Shown piece after piece: positions 26,627-38,160 of a stretch of DNA of 64,000 nucleotides; positions within the stretch are counted from its first letter, which is position 1, and each line of letters begins with the position of its first letter. The notes under the pieces are model-generated. The model was not told the origin of the DNA. It ran no database searches and was given only the letters and a program-made list of their open reading frames with translations. Source of the DNA: Agrobacterium tumefaciens (lineage in GTDB: Bacteria; Pseudomonadota; Alphaproteobacteria; Rhizobiales; Rhizobiaceae). A program made the translations under genes and the position numbers. The stretch lies in assembly GCA_025560025.1 (NCBI GenBank), contig CP048486.1, forward strand, positions 248,001 to 312,000, in the 5' to 3' direction.

Positions 26627-27322
26627 TCAAACCTTCGCCGCCACCACCGTCGCCTCGATATGATCGACCAGCGCATCCGGCAGCCCAAGCCGCCCGGCAA
26701 GAAGATCGAGATACCCCCGCTCCGCCCGCGTATCGGCCTCGATGGCAAGCCGCGAGGCGGTGTAAAGCTCAACCTTCTGCTCTTCCGTGCGGGCAGCAGC
26801 CACCAGCGCATCGATGTCGAGCGGATCGGCCAGCTCCTTTTCGAGGAACCGCTCGGCTTCGCTATCGAGGCCGGAGACCTGCACCTTGTCCATGATGTTG
26901 GCGCGCTCCTTCTCATCGATATGACCGTCCGCCTTGGCTGCGGCGATCATCGCCTGGATGAGCTTCAGCGCAAAATCATTGGAAAGGGCGGGCGATTGCG
27001 GGTGGAAGGCGGAATCGGCGGGCGGGGCGAGAAGCTCCGGCTCGGGTTTCGGCGCAACTTCAGGCGCCTGGCCGGACTTGTAATTCTTGTAGGCGAGGTA
27101 ACCGAGGCCAGCGATGGCGGCGACACCGCCGATGGTGGCGACATTGCCGGCGAGCTTGCGGCCGGTCTTGGTGCCCAGAATGGCGGCGGCGAGCGCGCCG
27201 GCCTTCAGCGGATTGTTCTTTGCGATATCGGCGGCCTGCCCGGCTCTGTCACGGACGCTTCCCGAAAGGCCCGGCACCTGCGAGCCGAGGAATTGTTCAA
27301 GAAGCTTCTTGGCGTCGAACAT
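26627..27322 (-). CDS. DUF533 (YebE-like) tellurite-resistance-TerB-type protein
   Basis: 231-aa protein of the DUF533/TerB-like family. The N-terminal half has a glycine/alanine-rich hydrophobic stretch (NVATIGGVAAIAGLGYLAYK, about residues 60-79) that may anchor it in the inner membrane. The C-terminal half is the TerB-like helical bundle with MIAAAKADGHIDEKERANIM, where Asp and Glu residues could bind a cation. ATG 27322 is six bases from AGGAG. Its function is unknown; relatives are often envelope-stress associated. Confidence 0.85.
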   Translation of the reverse strand: MFDAKKLLEQFLGSQVPGLSGSVRDRAGQAADIAKNNPLKAGALAAAILGTKTGRKLAGNVATIGGVAAIAGLGYLAYKNYKSGQAPEVAPKPEPELLAPPADSAFHPQSPALSNDFALKLIQAMIAAAKADGHIDEKERANIMDKVQVSGLDSEAERFLEKELADPLDIDALVAAARTEEQKVELYTASRLAIEADTRAERGYLDLLAGRLGLPDALVDHIEATVVAAKV

Positions 27323-27384
27323 CAAAATCTCCTGTAGAGGTCAAATCTACAGGGGAGATAGGAAGCCGTGGGCCGAAAACAAAT

Positions 27385-27420
27385 GTCAAACCCGCTCACG
27401 CCTTCGTGAACGGGTTTGAC
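27385..27420 (-). terminator. Intrinsic terminator downstream of eda
   Basis: GTCAAACCCG and CGGGTTTGAC form long arms joined through TCACG-cctt-CGTGA, with one mismatched pair. On the minus strand the stem is followed by ATTTGTTTTC. It lies ten bases after the eda stop. Confidence 0.85.
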
Positions 27421-27430
27421 AGGATGCAAA

Positions 27431-28069
27431 TCAGCCGCGCAGTGCGGCGGCTTCGGCAGCAAGCTTGGTGATGCCCGCCCAGTCACCCGTCGCCACCAGT
27501 TCGCGCGGGGCGACCCAGGAGCCGCCGACGCAGACGACGTTCGGCAGGGAGAGATAGTCATTAGCGTTCTTGAGCGACACGCTGCCGGTCGGGCAGAAGA
27601 CGGTGCCGGCGAGCGGCGAGGACAGCGCCTTGAGATAAGGTGCGCCGCCGGCCTGTTCGGCGGGGAAGAACTTCAGCACCTTGTAACCCTCGTCGCGCAG
27701 CGCCATGACTTCGCTGGCGGTGGCCGCACCCGGAAGCAGCGGTACTTTGGAACCGCGCGCGGCTTCCAGCACGCTTTTATTGATGCCGGGGCTGACGATG
27801 AAGGTGGAGCCGGCTTCCGCCGCCGCTTCGAAATCCCGGGCATTGAGAATGGTGCCGGCGCCGACATTGGCGCCCTCCACTTCCGCTGCAACCGCGCGGA
27901 TGGCATCCAATGCTGCCGGCGTGCGCATGGTGATCTCGATTGCCTTCAGGCCGCCTGCGACCAAAGCGCGTGCGAGCGGCACGGCGGAAGCGGCGTCATC
28001 CACGATCAGCACCGGCACGACCGGCTGCAGTTTGAGGATGGAGAGAAGTTTTTCGGAGTCCTGGGCCAA
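27431..28069 (-). CDS. eda: 2-keto-3-deoxy-6-phosphogluconate aldolase
   Basis: Eda splits KDPG into pyruvate and glyceraldehyde-3-phosphate in the Entner-Doudoroff pathway. The 212-aa TIM-barrel protein has the family order PVVPVLIVDDAASAVPLARAL, KAIEITMRTPAA (catalytic Glu), NVGAGTILNA, FIVSPGINKSV and the Schiff-base lysine in GYKVLKFFPAEQAGG, with CPTGSV binding phosphate. A terminator follows. No edd or zwf is adjacent, so this is a stand-alone copy. Confidence 0.94.
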   Translation of the reverse strand: MAQDSEKLLSILKLQPVVPVLIVDDAASAVPLARALVAGGLKAIEITMRTPAALDAIRAVAAEVEGANVGAGTILNARDFEAAAEAGSTFIVSPGINKSVLEAARGSKVPLLPGAATASEVMALRDEGYKVLKFFPAEQAGGAPYLKALSSPLAGTVFCPTGSVSLKNANDYLSLPNVVCVGGSWVAPRELVATGDWAGITKLAAEAAALRG

Positions 28070-28241
28070 GATGAGCCTCCCTTGCGCGATTGAAACGATT
28101 TAAATCCCGTTTACCGATTAGCCTGCCCCGGCTTTCATGTCGAGGCATGGCATGGCCATTTTTTATCCAGATACTTCAATCAATTCGCTTCTTCATGGAG
28201 CCCTCTTGCGATAATCTGGCTCCCCAGTTCGCGGAGACAGC

Positions 28242-28730
28242 ATGGCCAAGGAAATTGAACGGAAGTTTCTTGTTGCAGGCGGTGAATGGCGCAATGAGGT
28301 CACGCATAGCATGGCTTTCCGGCAGGCATATGTCGCCTCGATGGAAAACCGCTCGGTCCGGGTCAGGATCGTCGACCAGCGCGATGCGACCTTGACCATC
28401 AAGATCGGCGCAAGCGCGCTTGTCCGCGACGAATATGAATATTCCATACCCCTCAAGGACGCCGAAGAGCTGATGGCGAGCGCGCCGGGCGTGGTGATCG
28501 AAAAAACGCGTCATACGGTCGATCACAACGGGTTCACCTGGGAAGTGGATGTTTTCGAGGGCCGATATCAGGGACTGGTCGTGGCGGAAGTGGAGATGGA
28601 CGACGAAAATGCCGATCCCGATCTGCCGTCGTGGCTGGGCAGGGAGGTCACGGGCGACCGCCGCTTTTCCAACCAGTCGCTCGCCATGGACAATCCGCAT
28701 GGAGAATTGTCGGATGCCTTTCAGAATTGA
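28242..28730 (+). CDS. CYTH-domain protein (triphosphate-tunnel metalloenzyme)
   Basis: 162-aa protein with the defining ExExK motif in EIERKFL at residues 4-10. Alternating acidic and basic strands follow, such as SVRVRIVDQRDATLTIKIG and VVAEVEMDDENADPDLPSWL, as expected for a tunnel that binds a triphosphate and metal ions. Bacterial relatives hydrolyse inorganic tripolyphosphate. It overlaps the following CHAD gene by 17 bases, a pairing linked to polyphosphate metabolism. Confidence 0.88.
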   Translation: MAKEIERKFLVAGGEWRNEVTHSMAFRQAYVASMENRSVRVRIVDQRDATLTIKIGASALVRDEYEYSIPLKDAEELMASAPGVVIEKTRHTVDHNGFTWEVDVFEGRYQGLVVAEVEMDDENADPDLPSWLGREVTGDRRFSNQSLAMDNPHGELSDAFQN

Positions 28731-29622
28731 TCCGAAAAAGCCCTTTGACGACGAAATTCGTCGCGCCGGGCTGGAACTGATTGACGATGCGATAACAATC
28801 CTTCGCGACCAGCCGTCCGGCCCGCACGAAGCGGTGCACGATGCCCGCAAGCGGTTCAAGCGGCTGCGCGCTCTCTACCGCCTGATCAGGAAGGCCGCGC
28901 CCGATTTCAGCAATCGTGAAAATGCCCGCTTCCGCGACATTGCCCGCTCGCTTGCCTTCGCTCGCGATGCGACGGCGCTGGTGGAGACGGCGGATTATCT
29001 CGAGCCTTTCGCGCTCTCCGACGCCCAGGGCGAGGCGCTGCGCTCCATCGCGGCGATGCTGCGTGAACGCCGCGACTACGCCATAGAACACGAAGCAGGT
29101 CTAAACGACGCCATTTCGGCGGCCATTGCCGGCTGCGAGGAGGCACGCAAGAGGCTGGAGGCGCTGTCACTGCCTGACGACCTGAAGCAAACAGCGCGGC
29201 TGGTGAGAACCGGCTGGTCAAAGCAGCGGAAGCGTGCGCGCCAGGCGCTCACCGACTGCCACGACCATGCCGACGTCGAACATTTTCACGAATTGCGCAA
29301 GGCCGGGCAAGCCTACTGGATGCATCTCGGTCTCCTGCGCCGCATCTGGCCCTCCGCCATGCGCGCGAAAAGGGCCGATACCAAGCGGCTGGTCGACATA
29401 CTCGGTCACGAGCACGATCTTTCGGTCCTTGCCGCCGTCGCCGACCGGGAGCCGGACCGTTTCGGCAATGGTGAACGGCTGGCCCTGCTTCTCGACGCCA
29501 TTATCCAGCGGCAGCAGGCGCTGCGCGCAGAAGGCCTGCAACTGGCAAACGAGGTCTTTTCCGAATCCGCCAGCACGGAAAGCCGCATCGTCGGCCTTTT
29601 GTGGCGGCATGCGGGGAAGTAG
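28714..29622 (+). CDS. CHAD-domain protein
   Basis: 302-aa, almost fully helical protein with the conserved His pattern of CHAD domains: HEAVHDARKRFKRLRALYRLI near the N-terminus and VEHFHELRKAGQAYWMHL in the second half. Basic surfaces of CHAD proteins bind polyphosphate. The ATG at 28714 follows GGAGAATTGTCGG and lies inside the end of the CYTH gene, so the two are probably made together. A separate, unfused CYTH and CHAD arrangement is less common than the fusion. Confidence 0.86.
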   Translation: MPFRIDPKKPFDDEIRRAGLELIDDAITILRDQPSGPHEAVHDARKRFKRLRALYRLIRKAAPDFSNRENARFRDIARSLAFARDATALVETADYLEPFALSDAQGEALRSIAAMLRERRDYAIEHEAGLNDAISAAIAGCEEARKRLEALSLPDDLKQTARLVRTGWSKQRKRARQALTDCHDHADVEHFHELRKAGQAYWMHLGLLRRIWPSAMRAKRADTKRLVDILGHEHDLSVLAAVADREPDRFGNGERLALLLDAIIQRQQALRAEGLQLANEVFSESASTESRIVGLLWRHAGK

Positions 29623-29667
29623 CATGGCAGGTAAAGAAGTTTCCTGGGCCTTTACGCGTCCGTTTCC

Positions 29668-29697
29668 GTCATTCCGACCTTAAGCCGGACTGACGGA
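29668..29697. repeat. Fragment of the mosaic repeat, copy 8
   Basis: GTCATTCCGACCTTAAGCCG followed by GACTGACGG resembles a collapsed outer arm pair of copy 1 without the inner modules. It lies at the 3' end of the VanZ-like gene, overlapping its last codons. Confidence 0.55.
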
Positions 29698-30055
29698 TGA
29701 GAGAAGCTGCAGCCAACCGCGTCCTGAACTGAAGATAAGAAAAAGCGACAAGCCCGCCGGTGATAGCGCCGGCCGCTTTCACCACTGCATCCGTCAAATG
29801 CGGATGGCGCGTGGGGGACAGGAATTGCAGCGCCTCTATACCGAAAGCTGCCACAACACCGGCAACGATGACCACGAGCCAATAACGCGGATAGGCCAGC
29901 ACGAAGGCGGCCGAACAGAAGGCGAAGGCGGCGGCGCGGTCTATGCCCACCGTCGTCAGCGTGTGTGGACGAAAGCCGATGGGGCAAACTGTAACGATCA
30001 CGATCAGCAGAAAAACCGACCAGGCGACGTATTTCGGAAGTCTATTTGTCATCAT
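29669..30055 (-). CDS. VanZ-like small membrane protein
   Basis: 128-aa protein with four hydrophobic helices. VanZ-type features are the early WSVFLLIVIVTVCPIGFRP and the late FGIEALQFLSPTRHPHLTDAV, with the typical Glu, Gln, Arg and Asp spacing. VanZ-like proteins are membrane proteins with ill-defined roles. The start at 30055 (MMTNRLPKY) matches the family; the longer frame adds 23 unrelated residues. The last codons lie in a repeat fragment, so its C-terminus may have been remodelled by the repeat. Confidence 0.75.
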   Translation of the reverse strand: MMTNRLPKYVAWSVFLLIVIVTVCPIGFRPHTLTTVGIDRAAAFAFCSAAFVLAYPRYWLVVIVAGVVAAFGIEALQFLSPTRHPHLTDAVVKAAGAITGGLVAFSYLQFRTRLAAASLIRQSGLRSE

Positions 30056-30299
30056 GGCGTCACAATAGAGCGTGCGGCATGTAAACGGAAGCGCGTCTTT
30101 TTCACGCCTCGCCTGATTAATCACACTTTTTGGTCAGATAGTTGAAAAACCGGCTTTCGCTCAGCCCGCACACGGGCTAAGGCAGAGGGCAACCGGGCGC
30201 GGATCGCGGCTGATGGCGTTTGCGCTGTCGCCTTTCGGTGCAATGTCACGGTGTCGGGTGGATTGTCCACACAGGATCAGATTTTCAGGGAAGAGCACA

Positions 30300-31811
30300 A
30301 TGAGTTTCAAGCCGCATGGCAAACATCTGGTTGCAGGAGAATGGGTCGCAACGGAAGCAAAATTCCGCAGCGAGCCTGCACATGGCGAAGCTTTCGATTT
30401 TTCGGTCGGCACCGTCGATCTGGTGAATGCGGCCTGTGAAGCAGCCGAAGACGCCTTCTGGAGCTATGGCTATACCACCCGCGAAGAGCGCGCCGCGTTC
30501 CTCGACACCATTGCCGACGAGATCGAAGCTCGCGCCGACGCCATCACCGAAATCGGCTCCTCCGAAACCGGCCTGCCCGCAGGACGCCTGCAGGGTGAAC
30601 GCGGCCGCACCGTTGGCCAGCTGCGCCTTTTCGCCTCGCATATCCGCAAGGGCGACTATCTCGACCGCCGCCACGACGAGGCGCTGCCGGACCGCCAGCC
30701 GCTGCCGCGCCCGGATATCCGCCTGATGCAGCGTCCGATCGGCCCCGTTGCGGTCTTCGGCGCCTCCAACTTCCCGCTCGCCTTCTCGACAGCCGGTGGT
30801 GACACCGCCGCCGCTCTGGCAGCCGGCTGCCCCGTCGTCGTCAAGGGCCATTCCGCCCATCCCGGCACCGGCGAAATCGTCGCCGAAGCGGTTCTCGCCG
30901 CCGTCAAGAAGCACAATCTGCATCCCGGCGTCTTCTCGCTGATCCAGGGCGGCCGCCGCGATGTCGGCTCCGCGCTCGTGCAGCATCCGCGCATCAAGGC
31001 GGTCGGTTTTACCGGCTCGCTCGCCGGCGGCCGCGCGCTGTTCGATCTCTGCGCCCAGCGCCCCGAGCCCATCCCCTTCTTCGGCGAACTCGGTTCCGTC
31101 AACCCCATGTTCCTGCTGCCGGAAGCCGTTGCCGCCCGTGGCGAGGCCATCGCCAAGGGCTGGGCGGGTTCGCTCACCATGGGTGCGGGCCAGTTCTGCA
31201 CCAATCCCGGCATTGCCGTCATTCTCGCCTCGCAGGCGGATGCTGTCGCGGAAACCGCGCGTGCTGCTCTTTCCGAAGTCGGCCCGCAGGTCATGCTGAC
31301 GGACGGTATCGCTTCTGCCTATCGTGACGGCCGCGACCGTATCGCCGCCGGCAATGGCGTGCGCGACGTGCTGACCACCACCTGCGATCTGCGTAACGCA
31401 ACGCCTTACCTGTTCCGCGTTGCGGGCAAGGACTGGGTGGCGAACCACGCACTCGCCGAAGAGGTCTTCGGACCGCTCGGCCTGATCGTGACGGTCGACA
31501 GTGCAGACGAAATGCTGGAAGTGGCCAAGAGCTTCGAAGGCCAGCTGACCGCCACCCTGCATCTGGATGCCGGCGACGCCGAGCTCGGCCGCAAGCTGCT
31601 GCCGATCCTGGAGCGCAAGGCCGGCCGCGTTCTCGCCAACGGTTTCCCGACCGGCGTGGAAGTCTCCGAGGCCATGGTTCATGGCGGCCCCTACCCGGCG
31701 TCGACCAACTTCGGCGCAACCTCGGTCGGCACCATGTCGATCCGCCGCTTCATGCGCCCGGTTTCCTACCAGAACATCCCTTCGGACGTTCTGCCTGAGG
31801 ACATCCGCTAA
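30300..31811 (+). CDS. Aldehyde dehydrogenase, alpha-ketoglutarate semialdehyde dehydrogenase type
   Basis: 503-aa NAD(P)-dependent dehydrogenase that probably oxidises 2,5-dioxopentanoate to 2-oxoglutarate, the last step of several sugar-acid routes. The cofactor-binding GFTGSLAGGRALFDLCA, catalytic Glu in FFGELGSVNPMF and catalytic Cys in MGAGQFCTNPGIAV are present. The sequence style (RPIGPVAVFGASNFPLAFST) is that of the KGSADH group. The ATG at 30300 (MSFKPHGKHLV) gives the family start; spacing to GGGAAGAG is good. It stands alone, with a hairpin terminator after it. Confidence 0.87.
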   Translation: MSFKPHGKHLVAGEWVATEAKFRSEPAHGEAFDFSVGTVDLVNAACEAAEDAFWSYGYTTREERAAFLDTIADEIEARADAITEIGSSETGLPAGRLQGERGRTVGQLRLFASHIRKGDYLDRRHDEALPDRQPLPRPDIRLMQRPIGPVAVFGASNFPLAFSTAGGDTAAALAAGCPVVVKGHSAHPGTGEIVAEAVLAAVKKHNLHPGVFSLIQGGRRDVGSALVQHPRIKAVGFTGSLAGGRALFDLCAQRPEPIPFFGELGSVNPMFLLPEAVAARGEAIAKGWAGSLTMGAGQFCTNPGIAVILASQADAVAETARAALSEVGPQVMLTDGIASAYRDGRDRIAAGNGVRDVLTTTCDLRNATPYLFRVAGKDWVANHALAEEVFGPLGLIVTVDSADEMLEVAKSFEGQLTATLHLDAGDAELGRKLLPILERKAGRVLANGFPTGVEVSEAMVHGGPYPASTNFGATSVGTMSIRRFMRPVSYQNIPSDVLPEDIR

Positions 31812-31821
31812 TCACCGACAG

Positions 31822-31845
31822 GGCAGGCGCGGCAACGCGCCTGCC
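31822..31845 (+). terminator. Hairpin after the semialdehyde dehydrogenase gene
   Basis: GGCAGGCGC-ggcaac-GCGCCTGCC follows the stop codon by ten bases and is followed by only two T residues, so it is a strong hairpin but a weak classical terminator. Confidence 0.6.
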
Positions 31846-31928
31846 TTCGCGGCCGGCAATTTTCCGGCACATTCCTCGGTCTTCCGCGAGCGATACCCGT
31901 ATTGGGGATTGATAACCGTCGGAGGCGC

Positions 31929-34133
31929 TCAGGCCCCGGCCCGAAGCGCGAAGAGCGGTGCAGTCTGCTCGTCCAGCATGGCCGTAATCACCTCGGCAGC
32001 GACAGGTTTTGAGAACAGGTAACCCTGCAATTCGTCACAGCCGCACAGATGCAGGATGGCCGCCTGCTCTTCCGTCTCGACACCCTCCGCCGTGACCGGA
32101 ATATCGAGCGATTTCGCCAGCGCCACCGTCGCCTGCAGCATTTCCAGCGAACGCCCGCCCTTATCGAGGGCCATGATCAGCGACCGGTCGATCTTCATCC
32201 GGTCGAAACCGAAGCGGCGCAGATATCCCACACTTGCGAAACCGGCCCCGAAATCATCGAGCGCTATATGCAGGCCAAGCTGTTTCAGCTTGTCGATCGC
32301 GGCACTTGCCCGTTCCGGATGCTGGATGAAATACCCTTCCGTCATCTCCAGCCGCAACCTCTCGGTCGGCGTCTGGGTGGCCGCGAGAATATCCGCCACG
32401 TGACGGGAGAAGGCAGGATTGCGGAACTGTACGGGTGAGATATTCACCGAAAGCTTGATCGAGGGCCATTGTGCAGCCGTCTCGCAGGCCTTGTGCAGGA
32501 CAACAAGGCCGAGCCGGTCGATAAGGCCGCTCGTCTCGGCGGCGGCGATGAAGATATCCGGCGGTACGAAGCCGTATCCCGGCCTCTGCCAGCGGGCAAG
32601 GGCCTCAACCCCGGTGATGCAGCGCGTGGCGGCGCTGACGACCGGCTGGTAGACCACCGTTATTTCGTCATTCAGAATGGCGTGGCGCAGATCCGCCTCA
32701 AGCTGCAGCTTTTCCTCGCGCAGCGCATCCATTTTCAGCTCGTAGGAAACGTAACGGCCGCGGCCGTTTTCCTTGGCCTGATACATGGCCATGTCGGCGC
32801 GACGCAGCAGTTCTTCGCCATTGATATCGCCAGACCTGGAAACCGAGGTGCCGATGCTGCAACCGATGCTCGCCACCCGCTCCCCGATGCTGAAGGGCTC
32901 GGTGAAAAGTTCCAGCAGCGCCTGACAGAGCTTGCGGCCTTCCGACCAGACGTCATTGCCCTGAATGGCGATGGCGAATTCGTCGCCGCCAAGCCGCGCC
33001 AACACGGCGCCTTCCGGCATCAGCACCCTGAGCGCGGCCGCCACGCCCTTGATCAGCCTGTCGCCCGCGGCGTGGCCGTAGGAATCGTTGATCTCCTTGA
33101 AACCATCGAGATCAAGATAGAGCAGCTTGATATCCGTCTTGTCATGGCGGGCCTTGCCGACCATGCGGTTCAGCTTGGCAAACAGGCCAGCGCGGTTATT
33201 GAGCCCGCTCAGGCGATCACGCAGGGCCTCCTCCCTTGCCGCCGCCTCATCGGCCTTCAGCCGGTCAAGTGTGGCCGAACCGATGATGAGAAGGACAAGA
33301 AAGAAGGTGCCGGCAATGCCGAGCGCGGTGAAGACGACCGGCCGCGCATCGTGAAAACTGACGTCTCCCGGCAGATGCGAGCGCCAGGTGAGCCGCGCAA
33401 GCACATCGCCCAGAGGGTTGACGATGTCCACGTGGTTTTCGGCAGGCCCATCGCCATATTGCAGCTCCAGCCCGTCAATGACGTAGTTGCGGGCAAGCTT
33501 GTCCACGGTCGCCTGCCTGAGATGACGGGCGAAGATCAGATAGCGCCGCTCGGCCCCGACCGGCGGCAATGCGCCGGATTTGAGCCGCACCAGCGCCACG
33601 CCCGCGGCGGCGATGCCATCGCTGGTTTTCACGAAACCGGTAACCTGAGAGGTGATATCCGCGCGCATGGACTGCACGCGCTCGATCATTTCCTTCAGGC
33701 CCCTTGCGAAATAGACATCCGGCGTCCACGAAACCGGCTTGCCGTTCTGATAGGCCATGCGGACCTTGCGGTCTTCATCAAGAACGACGGCGGTATCGAA
33801 AAGATCGTTGTTGACCGTCATGTCGCCATAATTACTGGCCACCCAGTCGAAGCGGTCAGGGGCATACACATATTCCGCCGCGTCGTCCCAGGCGGCATAG
33901 TCGTTCAGGGTCGCACCGAGCTGCTCGCGGAAGGTGACAAGCGCGCCCGCCGTCGTCTCGCGCGAACGGGCGTTGTCGAGCAAATTCGCCTTTTCCCTGA
34001 CCTGGCTCAAGGCGGACAGGACGAGCGCGGTGACGATGAGAAGCACGAGCGCGAATGTGGACAATACGACGCCCACGGCCGTTCTACGCCCGACCGGCAG
34101 GTATTCCCCAATGTTTCGCGGCGCAATCCGCAT
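31929..34133 (-). CDS. CHASE4-like sensor with GGDEF and EAL domains
   Basis: 734-aa inner-membrane protein of cyclic-di-GMP signalling. A first membrane helix (about residues 19-43) is followed by a periplasmic sensor region ~45-265 with the CHASE4-like DYAAWDDAAEYVY, then a second helix (~267-288). The diguanylate cyclase domain has an intact GGDEF at 382-386. The phosphodiesterase domain starts with an intact EAL at 510-512 and keeps DDFGAG and EGVETEEQ. Both activities are therefore plausible. ATG 34133 follows AAGGGGATTTT. It is a single gene between the semialdehyde dehydrogenase and metQ. Confidence 0.92.
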   Translation of the reverse strand: MRIAPRNIGEYLPVGRRTAVGVVLSTFALVLLIVTALVLSALSQVREKANLLDNARSRETTAGALVTFREQLGATLNDYAAWDDAAEYVYAPDRFDWVASNYGDMTVNNDLFDTAVVLDEDRKVRMAYQNGKPVSWTPDVYFARGLKEMIERVQSMRADITSQVTGFVKTSDGIAAAGVALVRLKSGALPPVGAERRYLIFARHLRQATVDKLARNYVIDGLELQYGDGPAENHVDIVNPLGDVLARLTWRSHLPGDVSFHDARPVVFTALGIAGTFFLVLLIIGSATLDRLKADEAAAREEALRDRLSGLNNRAGLFAKLNRMVGKARHDKTDIKLLYLDLDGFKEINDSYGHAAGDRLIKGVAAALRVLMPEGAVLARLGGDEFAIAIQGNDVWSEGRKLCQALLELFTEPFSIGERVASIGCSIGTSVSRSGDINGEELLRRADMAMYQAKENGRGRYVSYELKMDALREEKLQLEADLRHAILNDEITVVYQPVVSAATRCITGVEALARWQRPGYGFVPPDIFIAAAETSGLIDRLGLVVLHKACETAAQWPSIKLSVNISPVQFRNPAFSRHVADILAATQTPTERLRLEMTEGYFIQHPERASAAIDKLKQLGLHIALDDFGAGFASVGYLRRFGFDRMKIDRSLIMALDKGGRSLEMLQATVALAKSLDIPVTAEGVETEEQAAILHLCGCDELQGYLFSKPVAAEVITAMLDEQTAPLFALRAGA

Positions 34134-34311
34134 AAAATCCCCTTCGAAAGCATCATCTTGCGAAGGAAACATTCAGAAGCCGTTAAACCGGATTGTGACG
34201 CAGCCCCAAAAAACAACGGGTATAAAACGACAGTCAGGGTAAAAACCTGAAAAATCCTTCCCCGAAATCATGGGGGGTTTTCAGAAAACGTGGTTGCACG
34301 CGGGCCCAAAA

Positions 34312-34342
34312 ACAAAAAACCTCCCCCGTAACCGGGAGAGGT
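34312..34342 (-). terminator. Intrinsic terminator of the metNIQ operon
   Basis: On the minus strand CTCTCCCGG-tta-CGGGGGAG is followed by a run of six T residues and further T-rich sequence. It lies 26 bases after the metQ stop. Confidence 0.85.
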
Positions 34343-34368
34343 CGTCATTTTTGCCGTAACCGACAGGA

Positions 34369-35148
34369 TTACCAGGACGGAATGACCGTGCCGTTATACT
34401 TCTCCAGAATGAAGGCTTTCACTTCCGGGCTGTGGTAGGATTCCACCAGCGTCTTCACCCAGGGCTTGTCCTTGTCCTGCGCACGAACGGCGATGATGTT
34501 GGCGTAAGGGGACTTTTCGCTTTCGATGGCGATGGCGTCCTTCTTCGGGTTCAGGCCGGCAGCCGTCGCATAGTTGGTGTTGATGACCGAAGCATCGGTG
34601 TCGTCAAGCGAGCGCGGCAGCTGGGCAGCATCAAGCTCGACGATCTGGATGTTCTTCGGGTTTTCGGTGATATCGGCAGGCGTTACCTTCAGGCCGGCTT
34701 CTTCCTTGACCTTGATCACGCCCTTGGAAGCGAGAACCAGCAGCGCGCGGCCGCCATTGGTCGGGTCGTTCGGAATGCCGACGGTCGCGCCGTCCTTCAG
34801 CTCGTCGAGATTCTTCACCTTCTTCGAATAAACGCCCATCGGGGTGGTGATGGTGGTACCGACGCTGACGAGATCGAACTTGCGGTCGGCGATCTGGTTG
34901 TCGAGATAAGGCTGGTGCTGGAAGGAGTTGGCCTGAAGTTCGCCATCGTTCAGCGCCTGGTTCGGCACGACATAATCGGAGAATTCGACGATGTCGATGT
35001 CCAGACCCTTGGTCGCCGCGATCTTCTTGACCTGCTCCATGATCTGCGCGTGCTCGGCGGGGGTTACGCCGATCTTGATGGTCTCGGCCAGCGCCTGACC
35101 GGCGGTGAAGAGAGCGGCGAGCGAAGCCGCGAGGATGATTTTCTTCAT
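34369..35148 (-). CDS. metQ: Methionine ABC transporter substrate-binding protein
   Basis: 259-aa periplasmic methionine-binding protein of the NlpA/MetQ family. A signal peptide ends in QALA and the mature part begins ETIKIGVTPAEHAQIMEQVK. Family segments VPNQALNDGELQANSFQHQPYL, VGTTITTPMGVYS and GIPNDPTNGGRALLVLA are present. No lipobox cysteine is visible, so it is likely a free periplasmic protein. It is the third gene of metN-metI-metQ, and a terminator follows. Confidence 0.93.
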   Translation of the reverse strand: MKKIILAASLAALFTAGQALAETIKIGVTPAEHAQIMEQVKKIAATKGLDIDIVEFSDYVVPNQALNDGELQANSFQHQPYLDNQIADRKFDLVSVGTTITTPMGVYSKKVKNLDELKDGATVGIPNDPTNGGRALLVLASKGVIKVKEEAGLKVTPADITENPKNIQIVELDAAQLPRSLDDTDASVINTNYATAAGLNPKKDAIAIESEKSPYANIIAVRAQDKDKPWVKTLVESYHSPEVKAFILEKYNGTVIPSW

Positions 35149-35201
35149 GGGTGTCTCCTTGGGTTTGTTATTCTTGGGATTGTTGTTCTTGAACGGCTTT
35201 A

Positions 35202-37284
<2,083 letters not shown>

Positions 37285-37914
37285 TCAGACGCGGCTCGCA
37301 AATTCCTCGATCGGGCGGCGCACCTTCTTCAGGTTCACCAGCCAGTCGCCTTCCGACTGGCGATATCCGAGCGGCAGGATGGTGACGGAGCGCAGGCCCT
37401 TTGCACGAAGACCGAGGATTTCATCCAGCTTTGCCGGATCGAAACCTTCCATCGGGGTGGAATCGACACCCTCGAAAGCGGCCTGCGCCACCGCCATGCC
37501 GAAACCAATATAGGCCTGGCGGGCGGCATGTTCGAAATTCACCTGTTCGTCACGCTGCGGATAGGAAGAGAGCAGCATCTGGCGATAGGATTCCCATCCC
37601 TCATTCCGGATACCGCGTTCCTCATTGACCAGATCGAACATGTGGTTGATGCGCTCTTCGGTGTAATTATCCCACGCCGCAAACACCAGAAGATGCGAAC
37701 CCTCGGTAACCTGCGCCTGGTTCCAGGCGATCTCGCGGATCTTTGCGCGCACTTCCGGATCGGTGACGACGATCACTTCGAACGGCTGCAGACCGCTGGA
37801 CGTGGGCGCAAGCCGCGCCGCCTCGACGATGCGCTCGACCTTGTCTTCCGCAACAGTCTTGGAAGGGTCCATTTTCTTGGTGGCGTAACGCCAGTTGAGT
37901 TTTTCGATAAGCAT
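37285..37914 (-). CDS. Nitroreductase-family oxidoreductase (NfsB-like)
   Basis: 209-aa FMN-dependent oxidoreductase that reduces nitro compounds or quinones with NAD(P)H. The FMN-binding RYATKKMD at the N-terminus, RLAPTSSGLQPFEVIVV, and the C-terminal LPLGYRQSEGDWL are typical. The ATG at 37914 (MLIEKLNWRYATKK) follows AGGGAAAACG. It is upstream of metNIQ in the same direction but separated by over 300 bases, so probably a separate unit. Confidence 0.88.
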   Translation of the reverse strand: MLIEKLNWRYATKKMDPSKTVAEDKVERIVEAARLAPTSSGLQPFEVIVVTDPEVRAKIREIAWNQAQVTEGSHLLVFAAWDNYTEERINHMFDLVNEERGIRNEGWESYRQMLLSSYPQRDEQVNFEHAARQAYIGFGMAVAQAAFEGVDSTPMEGFDPAKLDEILGLRAKGLRSVTILPLGYRQSEGDWLVNLKKVRRPIEEFASRV

Positions 37915-38160
37915 GTTCGTTTTCCCTGGGAGGACCAACCCGCCCTGCCCCTTGGATGCCAGAACGGGTGCTACGCCTTCGTAGCCCGTCTGACATAGGA
38001 GGCCGGATGACGGACGCAAGCAGGCACTGCGGGGTAACCAAGGAAAAAATCAGCAAAACTGATAATAAGGCCTCAGAACTTTATCCGGGACAGCGATAGT
38101 GTACTCTCCTGGTAGGAATGCGGCAGGTAAAGTTCACACACGAGCCAGCCTCTCTCCACC

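Noticed and set aside
741..31920. TTGATAACCGTC occurring at both 742-753 and 31909-31920
   Set aside because: A 12-base match between two intergenic regions is expected occasionally, and the flanks do not agree.
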